34,451 nucleotides of DNA, from positions 1 through 34,451 of the forward strand of contig CAMNHG010000003.1 in NCBI GenBank assembly GCA_946539105.1, in the 5' to 3' direction. A program made the translations under genes and the position numbers. Shown piece after piece: positions 15,571 to 23,565 of this stretch. A model generated the notes under the pieces. It ran no database searches. It had not been told where the DNA came from and saw only the letters and a program-made list of their open reading frames with translations. Source of the stretch: an uncultured Clostridia bacterium. GTDB lineage: Bacteria; Bacillota; Clostridia; Oscillospirales; Acutalibacteraceae. Position 1 is the stretch's first letter. Each line of letters begins with the position of its first letter.

Positions 15571-17925
15571 TTAGTTTGTATAAGAGGCGTAATCGTACCT
15601 GCCCTTTTCGTTTACGCTGTCAACTGCGTAATAATGCAGAACGGTTTTGTCAAACGGAATTTTTTCAGTCTGAACCGTGCCGTTTGTAAAGATAATGTAC
15701 GCGGCGTTTTCGGGAACGTCAATGCTGTAGGCATTGTTTCCAATCGAGGTCATGGCAGTTCCGGGCCATGCCGCGGGGTAAGAGCCGTCGCTGTAATAGT
15801 AGTAACAGTACATCGGGCTGCCCCAGCCGAGTACATCGGAAAATACAACCGTGTATTCACCCTGTGAAGCTGTGGGCTGAGTAGGCTGCTCCGGCTCGGT
15901 AGGAGTTACGGGATTTGTAGGCTGCTCGGGCTTCTTTGGATTTTTGAAATCGTCAATCAGCTCCGCCGCAAACTGCTGAATTAATGTCGCGTCGCTTACG
16001 GTAACACAGTTGTCAAAGCTGACGTCGCCGAGCTCGAGCTCCGCCGCGTTAAACTCCCTGAGCTGGGCACAGTAGAGCTGAACCTGATACGCGTCGGCAA
16101 CGGTAACCTGACCGTCGCGGGTAACGTCGCCGTAGATATAACCCGGCGCGTAACTTGCAGCAAATTCATTTGAAATCCAAGCCGCGCGGCTTGTCATCCA
16201 GTCAACCGCATAGTTGAACATACCGTCAAAATTATTCTGATAACGCGTCGCGGTGGTTGCAACCGTGTACTGCTTTTTGTCGTAGTCATAGCTTGCCTTG
16301 TTAAGTGATGAGTGGCTTGCGATCCACGAGCCTGTATTTAACAGCCAGCCGCTTGCGTAGTTCATCTCAGCTGTGTTTTTAGCGTAATTATAATATTCTT
16401 TTACGGAATAAATTTCGTCCGCTTCGAGGGGATTGCTGTAGCTTCCTGCAAAGTGGTTGATTGCAGGTACAAACTCATTGAACCAAATCCCGGGTACTGC
16501 AGCCATAACCTCGTTGTTAACCGAAAGCTGGTTAATGACGTTGTTTGACGACGAAACATCGCCTGAATTTTTACCCTTGTACTTGCACCACCAGCCGGTG
16601 TACTGCTCGTAGTCGTTTACGCCCATATTGCGCAAATCACGCGCTACGCCTACAGCGTTACCGAGCGAGTTGTCATAATCCCAAACCGGTGAGCCGTAAA
16701 ATTTATATTTGCCGTTTTCGTCCGCCTTGTAGGTAAAGAAGGTGCTCGATACGCCCGAATCCCAGTTTTTGCCAAGCTCGTTTATCAGGTAAATCTTCGC
16801 GAGCGAATCGACGTCTCCGACGTCGGAAACCTTGCCGTTTTTGTTCCTCGTTGTTCTGGCAAAGGCGTCAAACTTTGACTTTGCGTAATCTAAAACCGCT
16901 TGGTAGTTGGGATCTCCCAAATCGAGCTCGGGAGCTTTAAGGGTGATTTTTGTGCCGTTTGAAGCGACAAAGTAATAGTCGTCGGGACCTGCGCTGGCGT
17001 CAACCTCGGCAACAAAGGGGAAGTCGCTCTTGAGCGTGCCGTCCTCGTTGAGGTACTCGTCGCCTGTGATGTCGTCGAGCACCGCGCCGGTGTCAACCTT
17101 CTCGCACATCTGGTACGAGCCCCAGTAATAGCCGTTTACGTAAAAATCAACATAGCGCGAATCCGAGGCGTAGGGCATTCCCACCGCGTCGGAAAGGTCG
17201 TATAAAATGCGGTTTCTGGAGAGCGAATCGTCCTGGTAATTCGCGAGCAACGAGTACTTTTTGGACTTTGCCATTCCGCCGATAGAAACCTTCGAATCGT
17301 AGGTGATATTGTAGCCCTTCTTAGGCTTGTCCCATGTGGTGTTGCCTCTGCCCTTAATCTTCTTGACCCCGGTATTATCAATCTTGCCCTTTTGGTCAAC
17401 AATCGCGCCTGTAGCCTTCGCGCTTAGGCTCTTATCGGCGTTGAGGTAGGTCATAAGGTCGGTTCCGTTGCCGTCGGCGTTTGAGTTGTTAACGTAAACC
17501 GCCGCCTCGGCACTTGACTTCATAAACTTAAGAGTATATGAAGCTCCGCCTGCGCTTACGGTATAGCCGCTGCCTGTGCTGTAATCAACCGTCTTGGTCT
17601 CGTCCGGCGCGATGGACACGCCGTTAACGGTAACGGATGAATCATAAGCGTTATAGATGTCTACCTTGTCCGCGCTTGCGGATGTCGGCAAGAAGAAATA
17701 CTTGACATTTCCGTTAATCTCATTGAACCTCTCATCGTGCTCGCACTGCCATGCAACCCAAGCATTCGCGTCGGCGGAATTGAGAACAGCATGCGCATAC
17801 AGCGCGGGTTCATTTGTAAACGCGGTAGGCTTGCCCTGTTCGGTCTCCTCAGCTCCTACGGGAACGAGTGACAAAACGGACAGCGCGATTATTACAGCTA
17901 AAATGACAGATATTGTCTTTTTCAT
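15571..17925 (-). CDS. Secreted CotH-kinase-like protein with type I-like dockerin and C-terminal starch-binding-like CBM
   Basis: Signal peptide; KIKGRGNTTWDKPKKGYNITYDSK and FYGSPVWDYDNSLGN (CotH kinase motifs); GDVTRDGQVTVADAYQVQLYCAQ...ELGDVSFDNCVTVSDATLIQQFAAEL (two dockerin Ca-binding repeats); EYTVVFSDVLGWGSPMYCYYYYSDGSYPAAWPGTAMTSIGNNAYSIDVPENAAYIIFTNG (CBM26-like). Confidence 0.88.
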   Translation of the reverse strand: MKKTISVILAVIIALSVLSLVPVGAEETEQGKPTAFTNEPALYAHAVLNSADANAWVAWQCEHDERFNEINGNVKYFFLPTSASADKVDIYNAYDSSVTVNGVSIAPDETKTVDYSTGSGYTVSAGGASYTLKFMKSSAEAAVYVNNSNADGNGTDLMTYLNADKSLSAKATGAIVDQKGKIDNTGVKKIKGRGNTTWDKPKKGYNITYDSKVSIGGMAKSKKYSLLANYQDDSLSRNRILYDLSDAVGMPYASDSRYVDFYVNGYYWGSYQMCEKVDTGAVLDDITGDEYLNEDGTLKSDFPFVAEVDASAGPDDYYFVASNGTKITLKAPELDLGDPNYQAVLDYAKSKFDAFARTTRNKNGKVSDVGDVDSLAKIYLINELGKNWDSGVSSTFFTYKADENGKYKFYGSPVWDYDNSLGNAVGVARDLRNMGVNDYEQYTGWWCKYKGKNSGDVSSSNNVINQLSVNNEVMAAVPGIWFNEFVPAINHFAGSYSNPLEADEIYSVKEYYNYAKNTAEMNYASGWLLNTGSWIASHSSLNKASYDYDKKQYTVATTATRYQNNFDGMFNYAVDWMTSRAAWISNEFAASYAPGYIYGDVTRDGQVTVADAYQVQLYCAQLREFNAAELELGDVSFDNCVTVSDATLIQQFAAELIDDFKNPKKPEQPTNPVTPTEPEQPTQPTASQGEYTVVFSDVLGWGSPMYCYYYYSDGSYPAAWPGTAMTSIGNNAYSIDVPENAAYIIFTNGTVQTEKIPFDKTVLHYYAVDSVNEKGRYDYASYTN

Positions 17926-17978
17926 AAACAAAACCCCCAGTTTGTATTAATTTTTGCGCATAATTATTGTTTATTTTT

Positions 17979-18007
17979 ATTCTATCACGTGACTTTCACA
18001 TTATCAA
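17979..18007 (-). promoter_or_regulatory. Predicted promoter of the CotH/dockerin gene with a TCACGTGA palindrome in the spacer
   Basis: Minus strand TTGATA - 17 bp - TAGAAT; TCACGTGA at 17985-17992. Confidence 0.5.
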
Positions 18008-18133
18008 GTTAATTTTCTCAAATTCTTTTCTTTTTTTAAAATAGCCTTTATTTTTTTGATTTTATTTGTTATAATAAAAACTACTTTGATACTGCGGTAT
18101 TTTCGCGGTAAACTTTTTAAGGACGTGATTAAT

Positions 18134-19024
18134 ATGACTTTTAATAAGAAACATTCATTCAAAGCCCCGTTGGCGGCTGTGCTTGCCGCTCTTATCGGCG
18201 CGACCGCACTTCTCGCCGGCTGCGGCGGCAACGACGAAGCCGAAAGCTCAAGCGAGAACGAAACAAAGGTTGTTACCGAAACCCAGGTTGTCACAAGAGT
18301 TGTAGACGGCGTTTATACCGATCAAAACGGCGAACCCATAAAGGACGAAAACGGCCAGCCGATGACCGCGCCCTCCGGCACGCCCGACACCGACACAAAC
18401 GGCAGCTCGGCAAATAACGGCGGCAACAACGCAAATAACAACGCAAACGGCGGCTCAGCCTCAAATTCAGGCTCCGCGCAAAGCAGCGCGGGCGGAAACG
18501 GCGGCAGCGGCAACGGCGGAGGAAACAACGGCGGCGGAAACAGCGCGTCGCAGGCTGATGATAAGAGCAGCTCCGGTGCCGACAGCAAGAGCAGCGGCAG
18601 CAGCGATAAAAAGGGCAGCGGTACTCTCAGCGTAGGCGGCAAGACCTATAATGTCGGCGACAAAGTGACCTGCACCTACACACTTACCTGCAAAAAGCTC
18701 CTCAGCAATTTCCAGGCTATGGTTAAGTATGACAAAAAGTACCTCAAGCCCACCAACGCTTACCTTGACGGCCCCGCAAAGGCAGGCAGCGTAATCAACT
18801 ACGAGCTCTACGAAAAGGGACTTGTTAAGTTCAACGGAATTAACCTTAACGGTTACAACTACACCCAGGGCTCAAAATTCCTTGTTGTTGAGTACGAGGT
18901 TTTAGACGGCGGCAGCACCACTCCCGAATTTATCTGGGAAATCGCGAGCGATATTAAGGACAACGCCCTTATCACAAATCACAAGGCCGACTCCTCTATT
19001 TCACTATCAGCAAGTTTCTCTTAA
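18134..19024 (+). CDS. Lipoprotein with Gly/Ser/Asn-rich linker and C-terminal cohesin-like domain
   Basis: Lipobox ATALLAGC; low-complexity NGGNNANNNANGG/SGNGGGNN linker; C-terminal YNVGDKVTCTYTLTCKKLLSNFQAMVKYDKKYLKPTN...LVKFNGINLNGYNYTQGSKFLVVEYEVLDGGSTTPEFIWEIASD resembles cohesin beta-sandwich. Confidence 0.75.
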   Translation: MTFNKKHSFKAPLAAVLAALIGATALLAGCGGNDEAESSSENETKVVTETQVVTRVVDGVYTDQNGEPIKDENGQPMTAPSGTPDTDTNGSSANNGGNNANNNANGGSASNSGSAQSSAGGNGGSGNGGGNNGGGNSASQADDKSSSGADSKSSGSSDKKGSGTLSVGGKTYNVGDKVTCTYTLTCKKLLSNFQAMVKYDKKYLKPTNAYLDGPAKAGSVINYELYEKGLVKFNGINLNGYNYTQGSKFLVVEYEVLDGGSTTPEFIWEIASDIKDNALITNHKADSSISLSASFS

Positions 19025-19056
19025 TGACTTTACGTTTTTTCATTAATTTCTTCTTT

Positions 19057-19086
19057 GAAGCCGGTTTTTATGCCGGCTTCCTTTTT
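19057..19086 (+). terminator. Intrinsic terminator
   Basis: GAAGCCGG-TTTTTATG-CCGGCTTC followed by CTTTTT. Confidence 0.85.
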
Positions 19087-19235
19087 GCAAAAACAACTGT
19101 ACTCTAATTTTTATTTGTATCTGTATATTTTTCAGTGCACAGTAATGTGCTATAATTCAACTGTACTTTCGAAATGTACTTAAAATTTCAGGTAATATTG
19201 GGTTATTCTTCATTACAAAGAAGGGGGCATATTTT

Positions 19236-19787
19236 ATGCAAAGCACAAAAGCAATCTCTAAGCCGTCAGCTACGGCAAAGACCGTCGCGCTGAGCGCGAT
19301 GTTTGCCGCGCTGGTTACGGTGACGACTGCCTTTATCAAAATTCCGACTCCGCTTGGCTATGTTCACGCCGGAGATTCAATAGTTTATCTTGCCGCGTCG
19401 GTTCTTCCCGGACCGTTCGGTATAATCGCCTCGGCTGTCGGCGGAGCACTCGCGGACTTAGTATCGGGTTATCCGCACTGGGCAATTCCCACGGCGATCA
19501 TCAAGGCACTGAACGTACTGCCGTTTGTACTGTGCAGAATCGCGCTTAAAAACAACAGCCGCTATAACAGAATCATCAACCTGCCGAACCTGCTGATGGT
19601 CATTCCGTCAACGCTGGTTACTCTGGGCGGTTATCTGCTCGCAAACGCCTTTTTCCACGGCTTTGCCGCCGCGTTTGCCGCTGTGATCCCGAACCTTTTG
19701 CAGGTTGCGGTTGCCGCTGTGCTGTACATCGCGCTCGGATTGTCGCTTGACGCTGTGCAGTTTAAGCAAAAGCTCTTTCCTAGATAA
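19236..19787 (+). CDS. ECF transporter S component, substrate unknown
   Basis: AKTVALSAMFAALVTVTTAFIKIPTPLGYVHAGDSIVYLAASVLPGPFGIIASAVGGALADLVSGYPHWAIPTAIIKAL, hydrophobic 6-TM-like. Confidence 0.85.
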   Translation: MQSTKAISKPSATAKTVALSAMFAALVTVTTAFIKIPTPLGYVHAGDSIVYLAASVLPGPFGIIASAVGGALADLVSGYPHWAIPTAIIKALNVLPFVLCRIALKNNSRYNRIINLPNLLMVIPSTLVTLGGYLLANAFFHGFAAAFAAVIPNLLQVAVAAVLYIALGLSLDAVQFKQKLFPR

Positions 19788-19797
19788 TAGACTACAA

Positions 19798-19828
19798 ATG
19801 CCGTCCGAATTTGGGCGGCATTATTTTT
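19798..19828 (+). terminator. Intrinsic terminator
   Basis: ATGCCGTCC-GAATTT-GGGCGGCAT followed by TATTTTT. Confidence 0.82.
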
Positions 19829-19895
19829 ATGTTGATGTTTTTTGAATGTTGTGGTATAATTGAAAATGGTATTTTATGTGGAATAAGGTGTAGAT

Positions 19896-20684
19896 ATGAA
19901 AAGAACAAAAACCGTTGTAAAGGTGGGCACTTCAAGCCTCACCTACGAAAACGGAAAAATCAACTACCGCCGTATTGAGGCACTGTGCAAGACGATTTGC
20001 GACCTGCACAACAGCGGCGAGGATATTTTGCTTGTATCCTCGGGCGCGCTGGGAGTAGGAATGGGCAAGATGTGCCTTTCGCGACGCCCTACCGATATCA
20101 AGAAAAAGCAAGCTCTTGCCGCTTTGGGACAGTGCGAGCTGATGTTTATGTATGACAAGCTCTTTGGCGAGTACAACCACAACGTGGCGCAGATTCTTTT
20201 AACCTACGACGCGGTTGAAACTGAGAGCAAACGCCAAAATATCAACAACACAATCGACGAGCTGCTGAATATGGACATCATCCCGGTTATCAACGAGAAC
20301 GACACCGTCGCGGTTGACGAGCTCGAGGGCAACAACTTCGGCGATAACGATATGCTCTCGGCGATTGTATCGAGGATTGTCGAAGCCGACAGACTTGTAA
20401 TTCTTACCGACATCGACGGACTTTACGACTCGAATCCGCGCGAAAACCCCGACGCCAAGAAAATTAATGTAGTTGAAAAAATCAACAAGAGCATTATGGA
20501 TATGGCGGCAGGCTCGGGCTCTAACAGAGGCACGGGCGGAATGGTAACAAAGCTGCAGGCAGCAGATTACGCCACAAAGTGCGGCATTGAGGTTCACGTA
20601 ATAAACGGCTCAAATCCGGAAAACCTATACAAAGTTTTCGAGGGCGAAGCCCCGGGAACGGTGTTTAAAAAAGTTGAAAATTGA
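19896..20684 (+). CDS. proB: Glutamate 5-kinase, short form lacking PUA domain
   Basis: TVVKVGTSSLTYENGKINYRRIEALCKTICDLHNSGEDILLVSSGALGVGM...PVINENDTVAVDEL...FGDNDMLSAIVSRIVEADRLVILTDIDGLYDSNPR...GTGGMVTKLQAA. Confidence 0.95.
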   Translation: MKRTKTVVKVGTSSLTYENGKINYRRIEALCKTICDLHNSGEDILLVSSGALGVGMGKMCLSRRPTDIKKKQALAALGQCELMFMYDKLFGEYNHNVAQILLTYDAVETESKRQNINNTIDELLNMDIIPVINENDTVAVDELEGNNFGDNDMLSAIVSRIVEADRLVILTDIDGLYDSNPRENPDAKKINVVEKINKSIMDMAAGSGSNRGTGGMVTKLQAADYATKCGIEVHVINGSNPENLYKVFEGEAPGTVFKKVEN

Positions 20685-20828
20685 AAATTGAAAGTTGAAA
20701 ATTGCAGAGCGATTGGAAAAGTTAAATTCGCTCCATATTAATTCATTCGGGAGCAAAACGCTTCGGGAACGCAAACCTATCTTCCCGACCGAAATTAAAC
20801 TCTAAACTCTCAACTCTAAACTCTAAAC
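20673..20828. repeat. Intergenic element bounded by degenerate 7-bp tandem repeats in inverted orientation
   Basis: Left GTTGAAAATTGAAAATTGAAAGTTGAAAATTG; right AAACTCTAAACTCTCAACTCTAAACTCTAAAC (reverse complement GTTTAGAGTTTAGAGTTGAGAGTTTAGAGTTT). Confidence 0.65.
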
Positions 20829-20847
20829 AAAAAAAAGGAGAAAACCT

Positions 20848-22092
20848 ATGACAACTCTTGAAATTATGGGCGCAAAGGCTAAGGAAGCCTCGCGCTTTCT
20901 GATGACCGTCGGCTCTAAAAAGGACGACGCGCTATTTGCGATTGCGAAGGCACTACGAGAGCACAGCGAAGAAATTATCAAGGCAAATTCCATAGACATA
21001 AAAAACGGCGAGGAAGCAGGACTTACCGTATCGCTTCTCGACCGCTTAAGACTTGACGAAGCCCGTATTGAGGGTATGGCAACAGGCGTTGAGCAGGTCG
21101 CTGCTCTCCCCGACCCCGTCGGCAGAGTTCTCGACGGCAGAACCCTTAAAAACGGTCTTAAAATTCAAAAGGTAAGCGTACCGATGGGCGTTATCGGAAT
21201 TATCTACGAGGCTCGTCCCAACGTTACCTCCGACGCGGCGGCACTCTGCCTTAAGGCAGGCAACGCCGTTATCCTTCGCGGCGGCAAGGAGGCTATTAAC
21301 TCAAACACCGCGATTATGGCGGTTATGCGCGAGGCTGTTAAGAATGTTGGCTTCCCCGAAGACTGCGTAGCTCTTGTAACTGACACTACACGCCAAAGCG
21401 CGACCGAGCTTATGCAGCTTTCAGAGTACCTCGATGTGCTCATTCCGCGCGGCGGAGCAGGACTTATCAAGAGCGTTGTCAACAACTCAAAGGTTCCCGT
21501 AATCGAGACCGGTGTGGGCAACTGCCACGTTTACGTTGACGACAGCGCGGACGTCAAGATGGCGGCTGACATTGTATTTAACGCAAAGACCTCGCGTCCC
21601 TCGGTTTGCAACGCGATTGAAACCGTGCTTGTTCATAAGGACATAGCCGAAAAGGCTCTGCCTGCGATTAAAGCGGAGCTCGACAAGATGAACGTTGAAA
21701 TCCGCGGCTGCGAGAGAACAAAGCAAATCCTCGGCGACAGCATTATCCCCGCGACTGAGGACGACTACGAGAGAGAGTTCCTCGACTACATTCTCGCAGT
21801 TAAGGTTGTAGACAGCATTGACGACGCGATCGCGCACATTGCGAAGTACAGCTCCGGCCACAGCGAGAGCATTGTGACGAGCGACTACCGCAACGCCGAT
21901 AAATTCACCTCATGCGTTGACTCGGCTGCGGTTTACGTTAACGCTTCAACGCGCTTTACCGACGGCGGCGAGTTCGGTCTGGGCGCGGAAATCGGAATTT
22001 CCACCCAAAAGCTCCACGCGAGAGGTCCTATGGGCTTAAACGAGCTGACCAGCAACAAGTACGTTATCCACGGCGACGGTCAAATCAGATAA
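20848..22092 (+). CDS. proA: Glutamate-5-semialdehyde dehydrogenase
   Basis: VPMGVIGIIYEARPNVTSDAAALCLKAGNAVILRGGKEAINSN...LIPRGGAGLI...TGVGNCHVYVDDSAD...FNAKTSRPSVCNAIETVLVH...GAEIGISTQKLHARGPMGLNELTS. Confidence 0.97.
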   Translation: MTTLEIMGAKAKEASRFLMTVGSKKDDALFAIAKALREHSEEIIKANSIDIKNGEEAGLTVSLLDRLRLDEARIEGMATGVEQVAALPDPVGRVLDGRTLKNGLKIQKVSVPMGVIGIIYEARPNVTSDAAALCLKAGNAVILRGGKEAINSNTAIMAVMREAVKNVGFPEDCVALVTDTTRQSATELMQLSEYLDVLIPRGGAGLIKSVVNNSKVPVIETGVGNCHVYVDDSADVKMAADIVFNAKTSRPSVCNAIETVLVHKDIAEKALPAIKAELDKMNVEIRGCERTKQILGDSIIPATEDDYEREFLDYILAVKVVDSIDDAIAHIAKYSSGHSESIVTSDYRNADKFTSCVDSAAVYVNASTRFTDGGEFGLGAEIGISTQKLHARGPMGLNELTSNKYVIHGDGQIR

Positions 22093-22408
22093 GCAGGTAC
22101 ATCAGCGCGAGCAGAAGCGACGGATCGCTGTTTTCGTCGCTGAGCAAGAGGACAAGCGCGAGTATTACGCTCTTCTCCTTGTCCTTGAACAGCGTTTCTA
22201 TCAGCCCCGGCTTTTCGGGCTTTGGATTCGATTTTATTTCTTTTTCGGAATTATCAACGTTTGGAAGCTCCGCCTTTTGTTCCTCTTTAACCTCGGGCTT
22301 AGGCTTGGGTTTTTCGGGCTCGCGGACAGTCTTGGCGCGCTCCTTTGCGGCTCGCGGACGGCTTATCTGCTGAGCGCGGCGGAACGCTTCCTCCTCAAAT
22401 CCGGGCAT
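22085..22408 (-). CDS. Small conserved-looking protein with hydrophobic C-terminus
   Basis: 107 aa; Lys/Pro/Glu-rich linker then GLIETLFKDKEKSVILALVLLLSDENSDPSLLLALMYLLI. Confidence 0.65.
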   Translation of the reverse strand: MPGFEEEAFRRAQQISRPRAAKERAKTVREPEKPKPKPEVKEEQKAELPNVDNSEKEIKSNPKPEKPGLIETLFKDKEKSVILALVLLLSDENSDPSLLLALMYLLI

Positions 22409-22431
22409 AACACACCTGCTTTCCTGAACAA

Positions 22432-22794
22432 TTAAAGATTAAATATACCGCTGTCCTTAATCAGCGGAATTATCCTTACAAGCCTCATAAGCCTCCGGGC
22501 ACGGTCGAGCTTTTGCTGCTTTTCCTCGCTCAGAAACGGTCTGAGCGCGAGCAAAAGACGGCTTACGTCGTCGTCCTCGGAAAAGCCGCCCATCATCGGC
22601 GCGAACTTTGTTAACGCGCTCATCAGCTCGCCGTTTGTACCGCTCACCTGCGGTGCAGGCGCGACCGGCGGAGGGCTTGCCTGACTTGCGGGATTATCCC
22701 CGGATAATCCGAGCTGCGCGCCAAGGCTTTGAACCTGCTTAAGTGCCTCGGGATCGCTTAAAATTTTATTTATTTTATCCTGAATATCCGACAT
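22432..22794 (-). CDS. Small uncharacterised protein
   Basis: 120 aa; KILSDPEALKQVQSLGAQLGL...EKQQKLDRARRLMRLVRIIPLIKDSGIFNL. Confidence 0.7.
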   Translation of the reverse strand: MSDIQDKINKILSDPEALKQVQSLGAQLGLSGDNPASQASPPPVAPAPQVSGTNGELMSALTKFAPMMGGFSEDDDVSRLLLALRPFLSEEKQQKLDRARRLMRLVRIIPLIKDSGIFNL

Positions 22795-22805
22795 TTAGGC
22801 ATCTC

Positions 22806-23036
22806 CTATTTATCGCTCAGCAGCTTCATAATCGCCTTAGCCTGGGGGGAATTTAATACCTGCTTTGTCTTTTCCGGATCCGACAGCACGGCGTTAAACT
22901 GCTTTGCTTCCTCGGTGTCCGCGTTTTTAAGCAGGCTCTGTACATCACCCTTTTGCGCGGCTGAGGCTATCTCGTTTGAAGAAACCCCGAGCTTTTTTGA
23001 AAGCTGAGATAAAAGATTATTTATATTTTCAGACAC
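22806..23036 (-). CDS. Small uncharacterised protein
   Basis: GTG start at 23036 with GAGGTGG RBS; SENINNLLSQLSKKLGVSSNEIASAAQKGDVQSLLKNADTEEAKQFNAVLSDPEKTKQVLNSPQAKAIMKLLSDK. Confidence 0.68.
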   Translation of the reverse strand: MSENINNLLSQLSKKLGVSSNEIASAAQKGDVQSLLKNADTEEAKQFNAVLSDPEKTKQVLNSPQAKAIMKLLSDK

Positions 23037-23092
23037 AAAAACCACCTCACGATATACTATGCAGCACAGTGCAAAATAGAACGGAGAATTTT

Positions 23093-23563
23093 ATGCGTAT
23101 TTTGGTTGTATCGGATTCCCACGGAGATTACCGCAGCTTAAAAAAGGCGATTGCCGCCCAGCCGGCTGCCGAAGTAATCGTTCACTGCGGCGACGGCGCG
23201 AATGAGGTTGAGTCGCTTAAAATCGACTTTCCCGAAAAGCAGATTATCGCCGTTCGCGGCAACTGCGATTGGTCGAGTATGCTGCCGCCTACCGAGGTAG
23301 CGGAGGTCGGCGGAAAACGGCTTTTCGTCACCCACGGACACCTTTATCAGGCAAAATTCACCATCTATAATATGATTTGCGCCGCGAGGGAGGAAAAGGC
23401 TGACATTCTACTCTACGGCCACACCCATTGCGCTCTGAACGAGTACGACGACGGGCTCTACATTATGAACCCCGGCTCGTGCCACGGCTACGGCGCGACC
23501 TACGGATACATCGACATCACCGAAAAGGGTGATATCGTAACCAACATTGTAACGATTAAATAA
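23093..23563 (+). CDS. YfcE/MJ0936-type metallophosphoesterase
   Basis: MRILVVSDSHGDYRSL...VIVHCGDGANE...IIAVRGNCDW...KRLFVTHGHLYQ...ADILLYGHTHCA...IMNPGS. Confidence 0.92.
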   Translation: MRILVVSDSHGDYRSLKKAIAAQPAAEVIVHCGDGANEVESLKIDFPEKQIIAVRGNCDWSSMLPPTEVAEVGGKRLFVTHGHLYQAKFTIYNMICAAREEKADILLYGHTHCALNEYDDGLYIMNPGSCHGYGATYGYIDITEKGDIVTNIVTIK

Positions 23564-23565
23564 CT

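Noticed and set aside
18322-18642. Pro/Leu-rich minus-strand ORF
   Set aside because: Antisense of the low-complexity Gly/Ser/Asn linker of the lipoprotein; compositional artefact.
19090-19235. Possible riboswitch upstream of the ECF S component
   Set aside because: No conserved core motifs of known vitamin riboswitches could be recognised by eye.
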